This document shows positions 42,822-51,702 of a DNA stretch of 64,000 nucleotides, one piece after another. The stretch spans positions 72,110-136,109 of the forward strand of contig JBAZGG010000001.1 in the NCBI GenBank assembly GCA_041653015.1, in the 5' to 3' direction. The translations under genes were made by a program, and so were the position numbers. Positions within the stretch are counted from its first letter, which is position 1. Each line of letters begins with the position of its first letter. This DNA comes from JBAZGG01 sp041653015. GTDB lineage: Bacteria; Bacillota_I; Bacilli_A; RFN20; CAG-826. Below the pieces are notes generated by a model. It did no database searches. It worked only from the letters and a program-made list of their open reading frames with translations, and was not told where the DNA came from.

Positions 42822-44795
42822 ATGAACGAAAAATTTGAATTAATCTCAAATTATAAGCCTACAGGCGATCAACCAAAGGCTATTAAAGAACTTTTGCAAG
42901 GGCTTCTTAATGGCAAGAGAGTTCAAGTCCTTCTTGGAGCGACCGGAACAGGGAAGACATTTACTGTATCAAACATTATCAACAGTATTCAAAAGCCGAC
43001 CCTAGTTCTCGTTCATAATAAAACTCTTGCAGGTCAACTATATTCCGAATTTAAAGAATTGTTTCCAAATAATCGCGTTGAGTACTTCGTTTCAAATTTT
43101 GATTTTTATCAACCTGAAGCATATCTTCCAAAATCTGACACATACATCGATAAAAGTGCTGTGATGAACGAAGAAATTGAAATGCTTCGAACGAGTGCTA
43201 TTAATTCAGTTTTAGAACGAAAAGACACAATTGTTGTTGCTTCTGTCGCTTCAATTTATGGTTTGACAGATCCTGATGAATACCGAAATCTTGTCTTTGA
43301 AATACGCGTCGGCGAAGAACTTAATCGAAAAGAGTTGTTGTTGCGGTTGATCGACGCTCAATATGAGCGAAATAATCTCGAATTGAATTCAGGAACATTT
43401 AGAGTTCGTGGTGACATTATTGAGATTGCGCCCCCTCATACGAATGAATACTATATAAAAATTGATACTTTTGGTGATGAAGTAGAACATATTTATCAAA
43501 TTGATAAAACAACTGGTGAGATCAGAAAGAATTATTCGACATATCCTGTATTTCCTGCATACGATCACGCTTCAACGAGACAGAGAATCGGAGAAGCTGT
43601 AAAGACTATAAAATTGGAATTAGGAGAACGCTTGGATTATTTCCGAAATCGTGGTCAGCTTTTGGAAGCGGAACGACTTGACTTAAGAACGCGTCAAGAT
43701 ATGGAGAGCATGCTCGAATTTGGAATGTGCCCCGGAATTGAGAATTATTCTCGACATATTGATAAGAGAAAACCCGGAACAAGACCATATACTTTAATCG
43801 ACTATTTTCCGAGAGATTTTTTGCTTATTGTCGACGAATCACATGTTACCTTTCCGCAAATAAGAGGCATGTATAATGGTGACCGCTCTAGAAAAGAAAC
43901 TCTTGTAGAGTTTGGATTCCGTTTGCCAAGCGCTCTTGATAATCGACCTTTAAATTTTTCTGAGTTTGAGACATTGATGCCCCAGACTATTTGCACATCT
44001 GCAACTCCAGGTGATTACGAACTTTCCAAATGTGATCATAAAGTGGTTGAGCAAATTATCAGGCCTACTGGCTTACTTGACCCCATAATTGAAGTAAGGA
44101 AGACTTTGGGCCAGATTGACGATTTGATGTACGAGATCTCAAAGCGTATTGCAAATCACGAAAGAACTATGATCATAACTTTAACAATTCGCATGGCTGA
44201 AGATTTGACAGCTTATTTTAAAGAAAAAGGATTCAAAATAGCCTATCTTCATAATGAGACGAAAACGCTGGAAAGAACGGAGATTATATATCAACTTAGA
44301 AAAGGGAAATATGACGTTTTAGTTGGCATAAATCTTTTGAGAGAAGGTCTTGATATACCCGAAGTGTCACTGATAGCAATTCTTGATGCCGATAAAGAAG
44401 GCTTTCTGCGATCAACCAGATCGCTTATTCAAGTAACAGGTCGTGCTGCAAGGAATAAAAATGGCAAGGTTATCATGTATGCCGATAGAATTACAGACTC
44501 GATGAGAGAAGCGATTGGAGAAACTAATAGGCGAAGGCAAATACAAGAGAAGTATAACGATGATAATGGAATAATCCCAGAAACAATTATTAAAGAGATT
44601 AGGCTTCCTCTAAAGAATTCTCAAAACGATATGAACTCTCTTCTTAATGTGACAAAGAAGTCTTCTCGCAGCGAAATTCAGGCTAAACTAAAAAATCTCG
44701 AAAAAGAAATGCGCGAAGCCGCAAAAAACTATGATTTTGAACGCGCCGCTGAAATTCGTGATATTATATTGGAAATCAGAGCAACTATTGATTAA
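42822..44795 (+). CDS. uvrB: Excinuclease ABC subunit B
   Basis: 657 aa, full length. Walker A LLGATGTGKTFT, the Y-rich beta-hairpin region (NFDFYQPEAYLP), DESH box (IVDESHVTFPQ) and motif VI VTGRAARN are present, with a C-terminal UVR domain (KNLEKEMREAAKNYDFERAAEIRD) that contacts UvrC. It verifies DNA damage in nucleotide excision repair. uvrA and uvrC are not in the window. It follows yitT by 19 nt. Confidence 0.97.
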   Translation: MNEKFELISNYKPTGDQPKAIKELLQGLLNGKRVQVLLGATGTGKTFTVSNIINSIQKPTLVLVHNKTLAGQLYSEFKELFPNNRVEYFVSNFDFYQPEAYLPKSDTYIDKSAVMNEEIEMLRTSAINSVLERKDTIVVASVASIYGLTDPDEYRNLVFEIRVGEELNRKELLLRLIDAQYERNNLELNSGTFRVRGDIIEIAPPHTNEYYIKIDTFGDEVEHIYQIDKTTGEIRKNYSTYPVFPAYDHASTRQRIGEAVKTIKLELGERLDYFRNRGQLLEAERLDLRTRQDMESMLEFGMCPGIENYSRHIDKRKPGTRPYTLIDYFPRDFLLIVDESHVTFPQIRGMYNGDRSRKETLVEFGFRLPSALDNRPLNFSEFETLMPQTICTSATPGDYELSKCDHKVVEQIIRPTGLLDPIIEVRKTLGQIDDLMYEISKRIANHERTMIITLTIRMAEDLTAYFKEKGFKIAYLHNETKTLERTEIIYQLRKGKYDVLVGINLLREGLDIPEVSLIAILDADKEGFLRSTRSLIQVTGRAARNKNGKVIMYADRITDSMREAIGETNRRRQIQEKYNDDNGIIPETIIKEIRLPLKNSQNDMNSLLNVTKKSSRSEIQAKLKNLEKEMREAAKNYDFERAAEIRDIILEIRATID

Positions 44796-44867
44796 TAAAA
44801 ACGTTGTTTTATATTGAAAATTATGCAATTATATTAAAGCGTAAATGGACAAGGAAAGGTAAAACTT

Positions 44868-45155
44868 ATGAATTGGTATGACATAGTATTTATGATAGTG
44901 GCATTAATCATTATTGTTTTGTCTTTACTTCAAGGCGGAAAATCACAAGGCGCCTCTGGTGCCATTACTGGCGGTGGAATGAATATCTTTGTAAAAACAA
45001 AAGAAAGAGGCTCTGAATTAGTGGTCACTTGGCTCACTTTTGCATTTGCTATTATTTTCTTTTTTATCGCTATTATAGTTGCAATTATGCAATCGTCGTC
45101 TTCTGCTGATGAAGTATCCGCAGCAGCCCGCGTTTTGCAAAGCGTTATTCATTAA
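44868..45155 (+). CDS. secG: Protein translocase subunit SecG
   Basis: 95 aa. Two membrane helices (about residues 4-20 and 53-75) separated by a Gly-rich loop with SLLQGGKSQGASGAITGGG, typical of SecG. It assists SecYEG-mediated export. AAGGAAAGG lies upstream of the ATG. A terminator follows. Confidence 0.9.
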   Translation: MNWYDIVFMIVALIIIVLSLLQGGKSQGASGAITGGGMNIFVKTKERGSELVVTWLTFAFAIIFFFIAIIVAIMQSSSSADEVSAAARVLQSVIH

Positions 45156-45173
45156 TTTCCAATTTGCCAATTG

Positions 45174-45196
45174 AGCCAGCTTAATGCTGGCTTTTA
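45174..45196 (+). terminator. Rho-independent terminator after secG
   Basis: AGCCAGC (45174-45180) and GCTGGCT (45186-45192) form a 7-bp stem with a TTAAT loop, followed by a short T-run. Confidence 0.8.
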
Positions 45197-45260
45197 ATAT
45201 AATATAGTGTCATATATCTATCTTTGATAAAATATGTTGTGAAATAGGAGGCTACTAGCT

Positions 45261-46052
45261 ATGGAGATAAAAGATTATGTTTCCAATCGGAAAGAAATGA
45301 TAAAAAGAGACATCGTTTCTTTGGTTATAAAACCTCATCTTGTCATTATCCAAGTAAATGACGATGATGCCTCCAATGCTTATATCAAAGGCAAACTAAA
45401 AGATGCGGCTGAGGTTAACATCGATGCATCGCTTATTAAACTCTCAAGTAATATTTCGGAAGAAGAGCTAATTTCTTTGATAAAAAGCAAAAATGCAGAT
45501 TCATCTGTTCATGGCTTGATAGTTCAAATGCCGCTTCCACAACAAATTGATGAGAATAAAATAAAACTTGCGATTGATCCAGCAAAAGATGTTGATGGAT
45601 TTCATCCGCAATCGCTATATGATCCTTGCACTCCGAAAGGAATTATTAATTATTTAAAAGAAGAAAAATTCGATTTTTCCGGTAAAAACGCTGTTGTTAT
45701 TGGTCGAAGTAATATCGTTGGTAAGCCAACAGCCAAGTTGTTATTAAAAGAAAACTGCAATGTGACAGTTCTGCATTCAAAAACGTCTTTCGAAGATATG
45801 AATTTTTATCTTGCACATGCTGATATAATTGTTGTTGCAATAGGAAAGAAATGGTTTTTGAATAATCAAATTTTGAAATCGTCTGCTGTTGTTATTGATG
45901 TTGGAATCAATAGAGAAGATGGAAAACTTTTTGGCGATGCAAAACCAAGTTTAAAAGTTAAGTTGCAAACACCAGTTCCAGGTGGAGTTGGCTTGTTGAC
46001 ACGAATAACTCTTATTGAGAATTTATTGGAGGCTTACAAAAATGCAATTTAG
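45261..46052 (+). CDS. folD: Methylene-tetrahydrofolate dehydrogenase/cyclohydrolase
   Basis: 263 aa, slightly short for FolD (about 280). Active-site Tyr and Lys in SNAYIKGKLKDAAEV, the QMPLPQQ segment, D-V-D-G-F-H, the NAD(P) motif VIGRSNIVGKPTAKLL and C-terminal PVPGGVGLLTRITLIENLL. It interconverts 5,10-methylene-, methenyl- and 10-formyl-THF. The usual GGVG-P-M-T reads GGVG-L-L-T. AGGAGG precedes the ATG. The next gene overlaps its end by 11 nt, so methylene-THF may be used by that product. Confidence 0.92.
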   Translation: MEIKDYVSNRKEMIKRDIVSLVIKPHLVIIQVNDDDASNAYIKGKLKDAAEVNIDASLIKLSSNISEEELISLIKSKNADSSVHGLIVQMPLPQQIDENKIKLAIDPAKDVDGFHPQSLYDPCTPKGIINYLKEEKFDFSGKNAVVIGRSNIVGKPTAKLLLKENCNVTVLHSKTSFEDMNFYLAHADIIVVAIGKKWFLNNQILKSSAVVIDVGINREDGKLFGDAKPSLKVKLQTPVPGGVGLLTRITLIENLLEAYKNAI

Positions 46053-46635
46053 TATTTCAAATTTTTATGTCTATGGTCTTGAAAGAGCAGTCAAGGCATC
46101 CGGAAATCCGATGCGAACAACAATAGACGCAAGCGTCACAAACGATAAGGATTTTTTGCGCGCTCAACGTTTGGGAAATGCTCGAAACGGAGAAGGTCAT
46201 GATAATTTTCTTAAAGGAATTTTAGTTCATCTTGATGTTGTTGCGCCCCTATATTGGTGGAAGCAAGCCCAACGCTATCATTGGTTTGACTTTGTTTCTT
46301 CTCAATCGACGATGCATTGTTTGTTAAAATTCGATATTCAAACACAATGTGTTGATGAAACAAATAAAGATGTTATCAAAATCATTGATGAGCTTGTAAG
46401 AAAATATTTAGCTCTTCCTGATGGTGATTCAACCAAGATTGATAAGTGGAAAGAATTAATCGCTTCTCTGCCCTCTGGTTTCTGTCTTGGAGCTACGATG
46501 ACTACTAATTACCAGCAACTTAAAACTATGTATTTGCAAAGACGCAATCATAAGCTTGATGAATGGAAGAAATTCTGCATATGGTGTGATGCTTTGCCAC
46601 ATTTTAAAGAATTGACAGGCGTTGATAAGCTATAG
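46042..46635 (+). CDS. Conserved protein with a ThyX-like motif
   Basis: 197 aa. I do not recognise the family with certainty. Residues about 72-90 read YWWKQAQRYHWFDFVSSQST, then MH. This resembles the flavin-dependent thymidylate synthase signature Q-x-x-R-H-R-x-x-S-x-N-x-x-S-T-R-Y, offset by one residue and with Y-H for H-R. Downstream are TTNYQQLKTMYLQRRNHKL and a Trp-rich C-terminus. GGAGG lies 9 nt before the ATG and the gene overlaps folD by 11 nt, so a role using methylene-THF is plausible. A divergent ThyX-fold protein is an inference. Confidence 0.45.
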   Translation: MQFSISNFYVYGLERAVKASGNPMRTTIDASVTNDKDFLRAQRLGNARNGEGHDNFLKGILVHLDVVAPLYWWKQAQRYHWFDFVSSQSTMHCLLKFDIQTQCVDETNKDVIKIIDELVRKYLALPDGDSTKIDKWKELIASLPSGFCLGATMTTNYQQLKTMYLQRRNHKLDEWKKFCIWCDALPHFKELTGVDKL

Positions 46636-46690
46636 CTTTAAAATTTAAATTCTTCAATATATAAATTAACGATTGTTAAAGGAGTAATAT

Positions 46691-47914
46691 ATGAAAAAAA
46701 CTATTCTCAAAAAATACGCAGAACTAATTGTACAAATTGGTGCTAATGTCCAGAGGGGTCAAGATGTTATTATTAACGCTGAAACCGATCAATCTTTGCT
46801 CGTTGAATATATTGTCAGCGAGTGTTACAAACGAAAAGCGAATATTGTCACCATTAAATGGCAGTGTAATAATGTCGATAAAATCACTTCTAGAAAAGCA
46901 TCAATAGGAGCGCTTTCGAAAGTGCCAAATTGGGTCATTGAAAGAGAAAAGTATTATGTTGAGACTTTGCCTGCACTTATATATATCGAGAGTGCGGATC
47001 CAGATGGGATGAAGGGAATTAACCAGGAAAAAATTGCTAAAGTTGGTATGAAGGTATATCCAATTTTAAAGCCATTTCATGATCAACGAGATAACAAACA
47101 ACAATGGACAATCGTTGGTGCCGCTTCCCCTGAGTGGGCCAAAAAGGTATTTCCGGAATTGCGAAAAAAAGAAGCAACAGAAAAATTGTGGGAATCTATT
47201 CTCTTTACATCTAGAGCACTAAACAATCCAATCAAAGAATGGCAAGAGCATAATGATTTTATTAAAAATCAGTGCCAGAAGTTGAACAAATTAGCACTTG
47301 TTTCACTTCACTATTCTTCGAAGAATGGAACAGATTTAACGGTTGGATTATTATCAAATGCCGATTTCATTGGTGGTGTGGAAACTACTCTTAGCGGTAT
47401 TTCTTTCAACCCTAATATACCAACCGAAGAGTGCTTTACATCTCCAAAAAAAGGAGCAGCTGAAGGAATTGTTTATTCAACGAAACCACTTTCCTATCGC
47501 GGTGAATTGATTGAGAATTTTTGGATAAAATTCAAAGAAGGCAAAGCGGTTGAAGTTCATGCTGAAAAGAATGAAAACCTTCTCAAACAAATCATTTCGA
47601 TGGATCCTGATGCAAGCTATTTGGGAGAATGCGCTCTAGTTCCGCACAATTCACCAATTTCTGAATCTGGCATTCTTTTTTGGAATACTCTGTATGACGA
47701 GAATGCTTCTTGTCACTTGGCTTTAGGAATGGGTTTTACGAATACGATCAGAAATTATAGTAAATATTCATTAGAAGAACTCAAGAAAATGGGTATTAAT
47801 GATTCAATGGTTCACGTTGATTTCATGATTGGAAGCAAGGATTTGAGTATTATTGGCCACACCTCTGATGGAAGAGATGTTCAAATTTTTAAAAACGGAA
47901 ACTGGTCAATTTAG
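46691..47914 (+). CDS. M29-family aminopeptidase
   Basis: 407 aa, the standard length of AmpS/PepS/AmpII enzymes. The metal-binding region contains PTEECFTSPKKGAAEG, ENFWIKFKEGKAVEVHAE, YLGECALVPHNSPIS and CHLALGMGF, in the order known for the family, with Glu and His ligands to a dinuclear site. It is cytoplasmic and trims N-terminal residues from peptides. AAAGGAG lies 7 nt upstream of the ATG. It converges on glnA across a shared terminator. Confidence 0.9.
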   Translation: MKKTILKKYAELIVQIGANVQRGQDVIINAETDQSLLVEYIVSECYKRKANIVTIKWQCNNVDKITSRKASIGALSKVPNWVIEREKYYVETLPALIYIESADPDGMKGINQEKIAKVGMKVYPILKPFHDQRDNKQQWTIVGAASPEWAKKVFPELRKKEATEKLWESILFTSRALNNPIKEWQEHNDFIKNQCQKLNKLALVSLHYSSKNGTDLTVGLLSNADFIGGVETTLSGISFNPNIPTEECFTSPKKGAAEGIVYSTKPLSYRGELIENFWIKFKEGKAVEVHAEKNENLLKQIISMDPDASYLGECALVPHNSPISESGILFWNTLYDENASCHLALGMGFTNTIRNYSKYSLEELKKMGINDSMVHVDFMIGSKDLSIIGHTSDGRDVQIFKNGNWSI

Positions 47915-47932
47915 TTTAATTATTAAAAAAAT

Positions 47933-47960
47933 AACTGCAATTTGATGCAGTTCTTTTCTT
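47933..47960. terminator. Bidirectional terminator between aminopeptidase and glnA
   Basis: AACTGCA (47933-47939) and TGCAGTT (47946-47952) form a 7-bp stem with an ATTTGA loop. T-rich CTTTTCTTTTC follows on the plus strand and an A7 run precedes, so it can serve both converging genes. Confidence 0.75.
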
Positions 47961-47962
47961 TT

Positions 47963-49306
47963 CTATTTTTCTAGATATGTATTGAGTTCCCAATCCGTAA
48001 TTAATTTTCTGTACTGTTCCCATTCAAGATCCTTTGCTATCGAGTATTTCTCAAATGTGTGATCGCCAAGTGCTTCTTGGAGAAGAGCATCTTTCTTTAA
48101 TTCCTTCATAGCATCTTTAAGATTTTCTGGAAGATTAGGTATCCCTTTTGCTTCTCTTTGCTCTCTAGATAATGCAAAAATATTGTCATAAACAGGTGGA
48201 ATTAATTCTGATTCTTTTAAATTTTTTATTCCATCGAGACCGCAGGCGAGTATTCCAGCGAGAGCTAAATATGGATTAGCCATCGGATCAACGTTTCTTA
48301 ATTCAGTTCTTGTCGAATCGTCTCTAATTGCGGGAATTCTAATCATTGATGATCTATTTGCGTCACTCCAACATGCATAGCACGGCGCTTCATATCCAGG
48401 GATTAATCTTTTGTAAGAATTAACAACAGGGTTTGTTAATGCGCACAAACTTCGCGAATGAACCAATATACCTGTAATCCATTTTCTTGCCAGAGATGAT
48501 AGTTTCATCGGATCCTTTGTATCAAAAAATATGTTGTTTCCTTCCATGTCTGTCAAAGAGCAATTAGTGTGCATTCCACTTCCGGCTAATTGCGCGATAG
48601 GTTTTGGCATAAAGGAGGCAATATATCCATGTTTTCTCGCCACAACCTTAACAACTTGTTTAAATGTCTGAACATTATCACAAGCGCGCAAAACATCTGT
48701 AAACCTAAAATTAATCTCATTTTGTCCTGGTCCTACTTCATGATGTGCTGTTTGCACAACGAAACCGAGCCGTTCAAGTTCAATAGAAATATCTCGTCGA
48801 ACGAATTCACTACCATCAAGTGGTGATAAATCAAAATAACTTCCCTTATCGTTTGGTTCAAGAATTGGGTTCCCCTTTTCGTCTTCTTTAAAAAGATAAA
48901 ATTCAGGTTCAAATCCAATATTTAATGACCCAAAACCCATTTGATTCATGATTTTAATCTGCCTTTTTAATATGAAGCGTGGATCACCAGGAAAAGGCTT
49001 TCCATAAGGAGTGTATACGTCGCATATTAGCCGTGCGACCTTTCCGTAATTAATATTTTCAAATGTCAAAATTAACCAGCTATCCAAATCCGGCTTTAAG
49101 TACATATCTGCTTCTTTTATTCTGACAAATCCTTCGATAGATGATCCATCAAACATTATTTTATTGTTTAGAGCGTCATCAAGCTTTGACACGGGAATTT
49201 CAACAGCCTTGATTGTTCCGAGCATGTCAGTGAATTGTAGTCTCACATACCTCACGTTTTCATCTTTAGCGATTTTTAAGATGTCTTTTCTTGTGTAACT
49301 AGCCAT
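47963..49306 (-). CDS. glnA: Glutamine synthetase type I
   Basis: 447 aa, the GSI-alpha size of Bacillota. Diagnostic blocks: DGSSIEGFVRIKEADMYL, the metal site FEPEFYLF, TAHHEVGPGQNEINFRF, the ATP loop MPKPIAQLAGSGMHTNCSL and the glutamate-binding NRSSMIRIP. It makes glutamine from glutamate and ammonia. No GlnR/TnrA-type box (TGTNANNTNACA) is seen upstream and glnR is not adjacent. GAGG lies 7 nt before the ATG. Confidence 0.96.
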   Translation of the reverse strand: MASYTRKDILKIAKDENVRYVRLQFTDMLGTIKAVEIPVSKLDDALNNKIMFDGSSIEGFVRIKEADMYLKPDLDSWLILTFENINYGKVARLICDVYTPYGKPFPGDPRFILKRQIKIMNQMGFGSLNIGFEPEFYLFKEDEKGNPILEPNDKGSYFDLSPLDGSEFVRRDISIELERLGFVVQTAHHEVGPGQNEINFRFTDVLRACDNVQTFKQVVKVVARKHGYIASFMPKPIAQLAGSGMHTNCSLTDMEGNNIFFDTKDPMKLSSLARKWITGILVHSRSLCALTNPVVNSYKRLIPGYEAPCYACWSDANRSSMIRIPAIRDDSTRTELRNVDPMANPYLALAGILACGLDGIKNLKESELIPPVYDNIFALSREQREAKGIPNLPENLKDAMKELKKDALLQEALGDHTFEKYSIAKDLEWEQYRKLITDWELNTYLEK

Positions 49307-49338
49307 ATTTTTACCTCATTTCAAGGATGACATCATAA

Positions 49339-49366
49339 ATTATGCGCTTTTTAGGACTAAATGCAA
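49339..49366 (-). promoter_or_regulatory. Putative glnA promoter
   Basis: On the minus strand TTGCAT (49361-49366) and CATAAT (49339-49344) are 16 nt apart, about 32 nt before the glnA ATG. Confidence 0.45.
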
Positions 49367-49462
49367 GTTTCGTTTCCAAATAAAAAATTAAACTCCCATT
49401 TTATCGACACTATTCGTCATATAAATTAGGAAAAGAAGTAGAAACGAATTCCAAAACTGTAA

Positions 49463-50992
49463 TTAATGCGAACCGTAAATGTGATCAAACCAATCATAAA
49501 AATCATCTTCCCAATAACTATCATCGCCATGATTTCTGCCATCACCGTGGTTGTGGTGATCGACATAATCATCATTTGGAGGATATTTCTCCATGTTAAA
49601 CTCAGCGAACATTTTATCATAAGCGATATCAAAGTCTGGTGCGCTGTTGCGATACGCAATAAAATACGCAATTGATCTTTCGAGCATTGCTTTATCATTA
49701 TGACTAAGCTGCGAAATTTCATCATCACTCATCTCGAATTCGAAAAGTGGATGGTTAAATTTCAATGGATAGTATTTGTCGAAGTATGATTCATCATCAA
49801 TTTTATCATGAACGTTTTTCTTAACAAATTCCTTAAGCTTATTTTTAAAAGTTAACAACTTTTGATTAAACTGAGTAATATCAAATCCCCTCTGCCTTTC
49901 AATTGTATCTTCAAATTCGACAACCAATTGACCGATGAGATTTGATTCATTTTCGGGACTATAACCTTTGTTGCAAATTGCTGATATTTTATCAACCACT
50001 CTTACTAAATTATAGAGAGAACAGAAAATAAATTTGTTGACCCAATCATCGAAATTTGATGTGTTGATGATGGGATTTGGATCATTAGAAACTCTATCAA
50101 AAACATACTCGTAAAGATTTGAAATAATCGATACTTTTTGTTTTTCTTCATCGGTTAAATCATGATTTGCAAGGTAATTCGCGACGTTTTCAGAATATTC
50201 TTCTTCAGTATTGATACTATATGTTAGATATACATAATTATTCAAAACGAAATTATATATGATGTTTTTCAGCAATAATTCAATTTTTGCGAAATAGTCT
50301 GAATCCAAAGTGTTAATAGTGATATCAATATGACCCACTCCTTTAGAATTTGAACAAGAAATATAGTTTTCTTTTAAAGATCCAACGAGCATTTTTTCTA
50401 AATAGTCAGTAGGATATACATTATCTTCATTGATTGAATATGTTGCACATATATAATCGGCTGTTTCATTTTTTATAATATTTGAAGGATCCAATTTTCC
50501 ATTTGACGCAATGCCACTTTGGTATACTGGACTAATTTTGCCGATACCTGAATCAGCAGAAATGATGTTTACTTTCATCAAAGCTAAATCAATCGGAACG
50601 GGATTAGTGGATGCGCTGTCACTTCCGTCATTTGAATGATCATAAATGCTTTTATTGATTGTATAGATAAGAGTTCCGCTCACGATTGCAAATACTAAAA
50701 AAGATGCCAAAGATCCAATGACAACTGGTTTTCTTAAAAAACTTGAAATGCTGTGCTTCTGTTTTATATCTAAATGGCTGTATAATCGAGATTTAACATC
50801 TGGAACAAATTTATCTTTTTCAGCTTTAATCGTTTCGCTTTCAATGTAATTCGATAGTTCTTTCTTCCTTTGATTAATTCCAAGCGAAACAAAAATATCG
50901 GCTTTAAGATTAGGTACAAGAGCATTACCTTCCTTTTTGATTTTTTTAAATAACTTCTTTTCTTCTTTCATAAGCCGCTTTGTTTTTTTCAA
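49463..50992 (-). CDS. Putative anti-sigma factor, single-pass membrane protein
   Basis: 509 aa. A basic, Lys-rich cytoplasmic part (about residues 1-88) with two similar segments (PNLKADIFVSLGINQ and PDVKSRLYSHLDIKQ) is followed by one membrane helix (about 89-112) and a large extracellular domain I do not recognise. The C-terminus is rich in His, Asp and Tyr (DDYVDHHNHGDG). It overlaps the ECF sigma gene upstream, the classic position of an anti-sigma factor, so it probably holds that sigma until an envelope signal arrives. The start is uncertain: TTG 50992 follows GAGGGG closely; ATG 50971 is the alternative. Confidence 0.55.
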   Translation of the reverse strand: MKKTKRLMKEEKKLFKKIKKEGNALVPNLKADIFVSLGINQRKKELSNYIESETIKAEKDKFVPDVKSRLYSHLDIKQKHSISSFLRKPVVIGSLASFLVFAIVSGTLIYTINKSIYDHSNDGSDSASTNPVPIDLALMKVNIISADSGIGKISPVYQSGIASNGKLDPSNIIKNETADYICATYSINEDNVYPTDYLEKMLVGSLKENYISCSNSKGVGHIDITINTLDSDYFAKIELLLKNIIYNFVLNNYVYLTYSINTEEEYSENVANYLANHDLTDEEKQKVSIISNLYEYVFDRVSNDPNPIINTSNFDDWVNKFIFCSLYNLVRVVDKISAICNKGYSPENESNLIGQLVVEFEDTIERQRGFDITQFNQKLLTFKNKLKEFVKKNVHDKIDDESYFDKYYPLKFNHPLFEFEMSDDEISQLSHNDKAMLERSIAYFIAYRNSAPDFDIAYDKMFAEFNMEKYPPNDDYVDHHNHGDGRNHGDDSYWEDDFYDWFDHIYGSH

Positions 50993-51500
50993 CTGCCCCT
51001 CTGAGTTTTTTTAAAGCATTGTTGTATTTCCATGTAACTGTTCCCAACGGTAAATTCAGCATTTCAGCAATTTCGCGATGCTTATATTCACCGATAGCGA
51101 ACAATAGCACAATCTTTAACTCATCTTCCGTGAGTATTTTATTCGCTAAAGAAATCAATGGTGTATCGAAATCTTTATCTAGACAATATATCCCATCCTG
51201 AATAGTATCATGCGAGAAGTCGACACTTATTTCCCTGTGTCTCTTTCTGATCAATGTCAATGCAGTGTTTTTTGCGATTGTCAGAATCCAGTTTCTGGCA
51301 TTTGTGTCCTTTTTATATGATTTAATATTCTCATAGATTTTAATGTATGTTTGCTGCATCACATCTTCCGCTAATTGATAGTCGCGAAGTATTGTTAGAA
51401 CAAAACTAAATACACCTTTTGAAGTCAAATCATAAATTATGCCTAGTGAATTGGATTCACCTTTTTGCAGCCTTACGATTGCCTTTTCTAGTTTATCCAT
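50946..51500 (-). CDS. ECF-type RNA polymerase sigma factor
   Basis: 184 aa sigma-70 family protein. Region 2 contains YQLAEDVMQQTYIKIYENI and NARNWILTIAKNTALTLIR. Region 4 contains LLFAIGEYKHREIAEMLNLPLGTVTWKYNNALKKLR, a clear helix-turn-helix. It directs RNA polymerase to a dedicated set of promoters. AGGG lies 7 nt before the ATG. It is followed by its probable anti-sigma partner, overlapping by 47 nt or less. Confidence 0.88.
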   Translation of the reverse strand: MDKLEKAIVRLQKGESNSLGIIYDLTSKGVFSFVLTILRDYQLAEDVMQQTYIKIYENIKSYKKDTNARNWILTIAKNTALTLIRKRHREISVDFSHDTIQDGIYCLDKDFDTPLISLANKILTEDELKIVLLFAIGEYKHREIAEMLNLPLGTVTWKYNNALKKLRGAVEKNKAAYERRKEVI

Positions 51501-51525
51501 GCATTTTCCCTATTTGGATAATAAA

Positions 51526-51554
51526 ATTATACTATGATTGCATAGTTTCACCAA
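51526..51554 (-). promoter_or_regulatory. Promoter of the sigma/anti-sigma genes
   Basis: On the minus strand TTGGTG (51549-51554) and TATAAT (51526-51531) are exactly 17 nt apart. A TGAAAC motif, like the -35 of several ECF promoters, overlaps the -35 region, but no CGT-type -10 follows at the right distance. Confidence 0.55.
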
Positions 51555-51584
51555 AAATCTATGGCTGCACTGAACAAAAAAGGA

Positions 51585-51636
51585 AGAGGGAATGGGCCTA
51601 TAAATTAATATAGAATAGGGATGCCCATTCACCTCT
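51585..51636 (-). terminator. Long hairpin, probable terminator of the endonuclease gene
   Basis: AGAGGGAATGGGC (51585-51597) pairs with GCCCATTC (51623-51630) and CCTCT (51632-51636), with one bulged A and a 25-nt loop. On the minus strand the stem is followed by TTCCTTTTTT, as for a terminator downstream of the endonuclease gene. Confidence 0.5.
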
Positions 51637-51702
51637 ATGCAGCTATGTGTTCACTGCATATTATTAACACAATTATTCGATATTTTATTGGTATTAGCAG
51701 AG

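Noticed and set aside
49307..49462. GlnR/TnrA box upstream of glnA
   Set aside because: No TGTNANNTNACA-like sequence was found on either strand.
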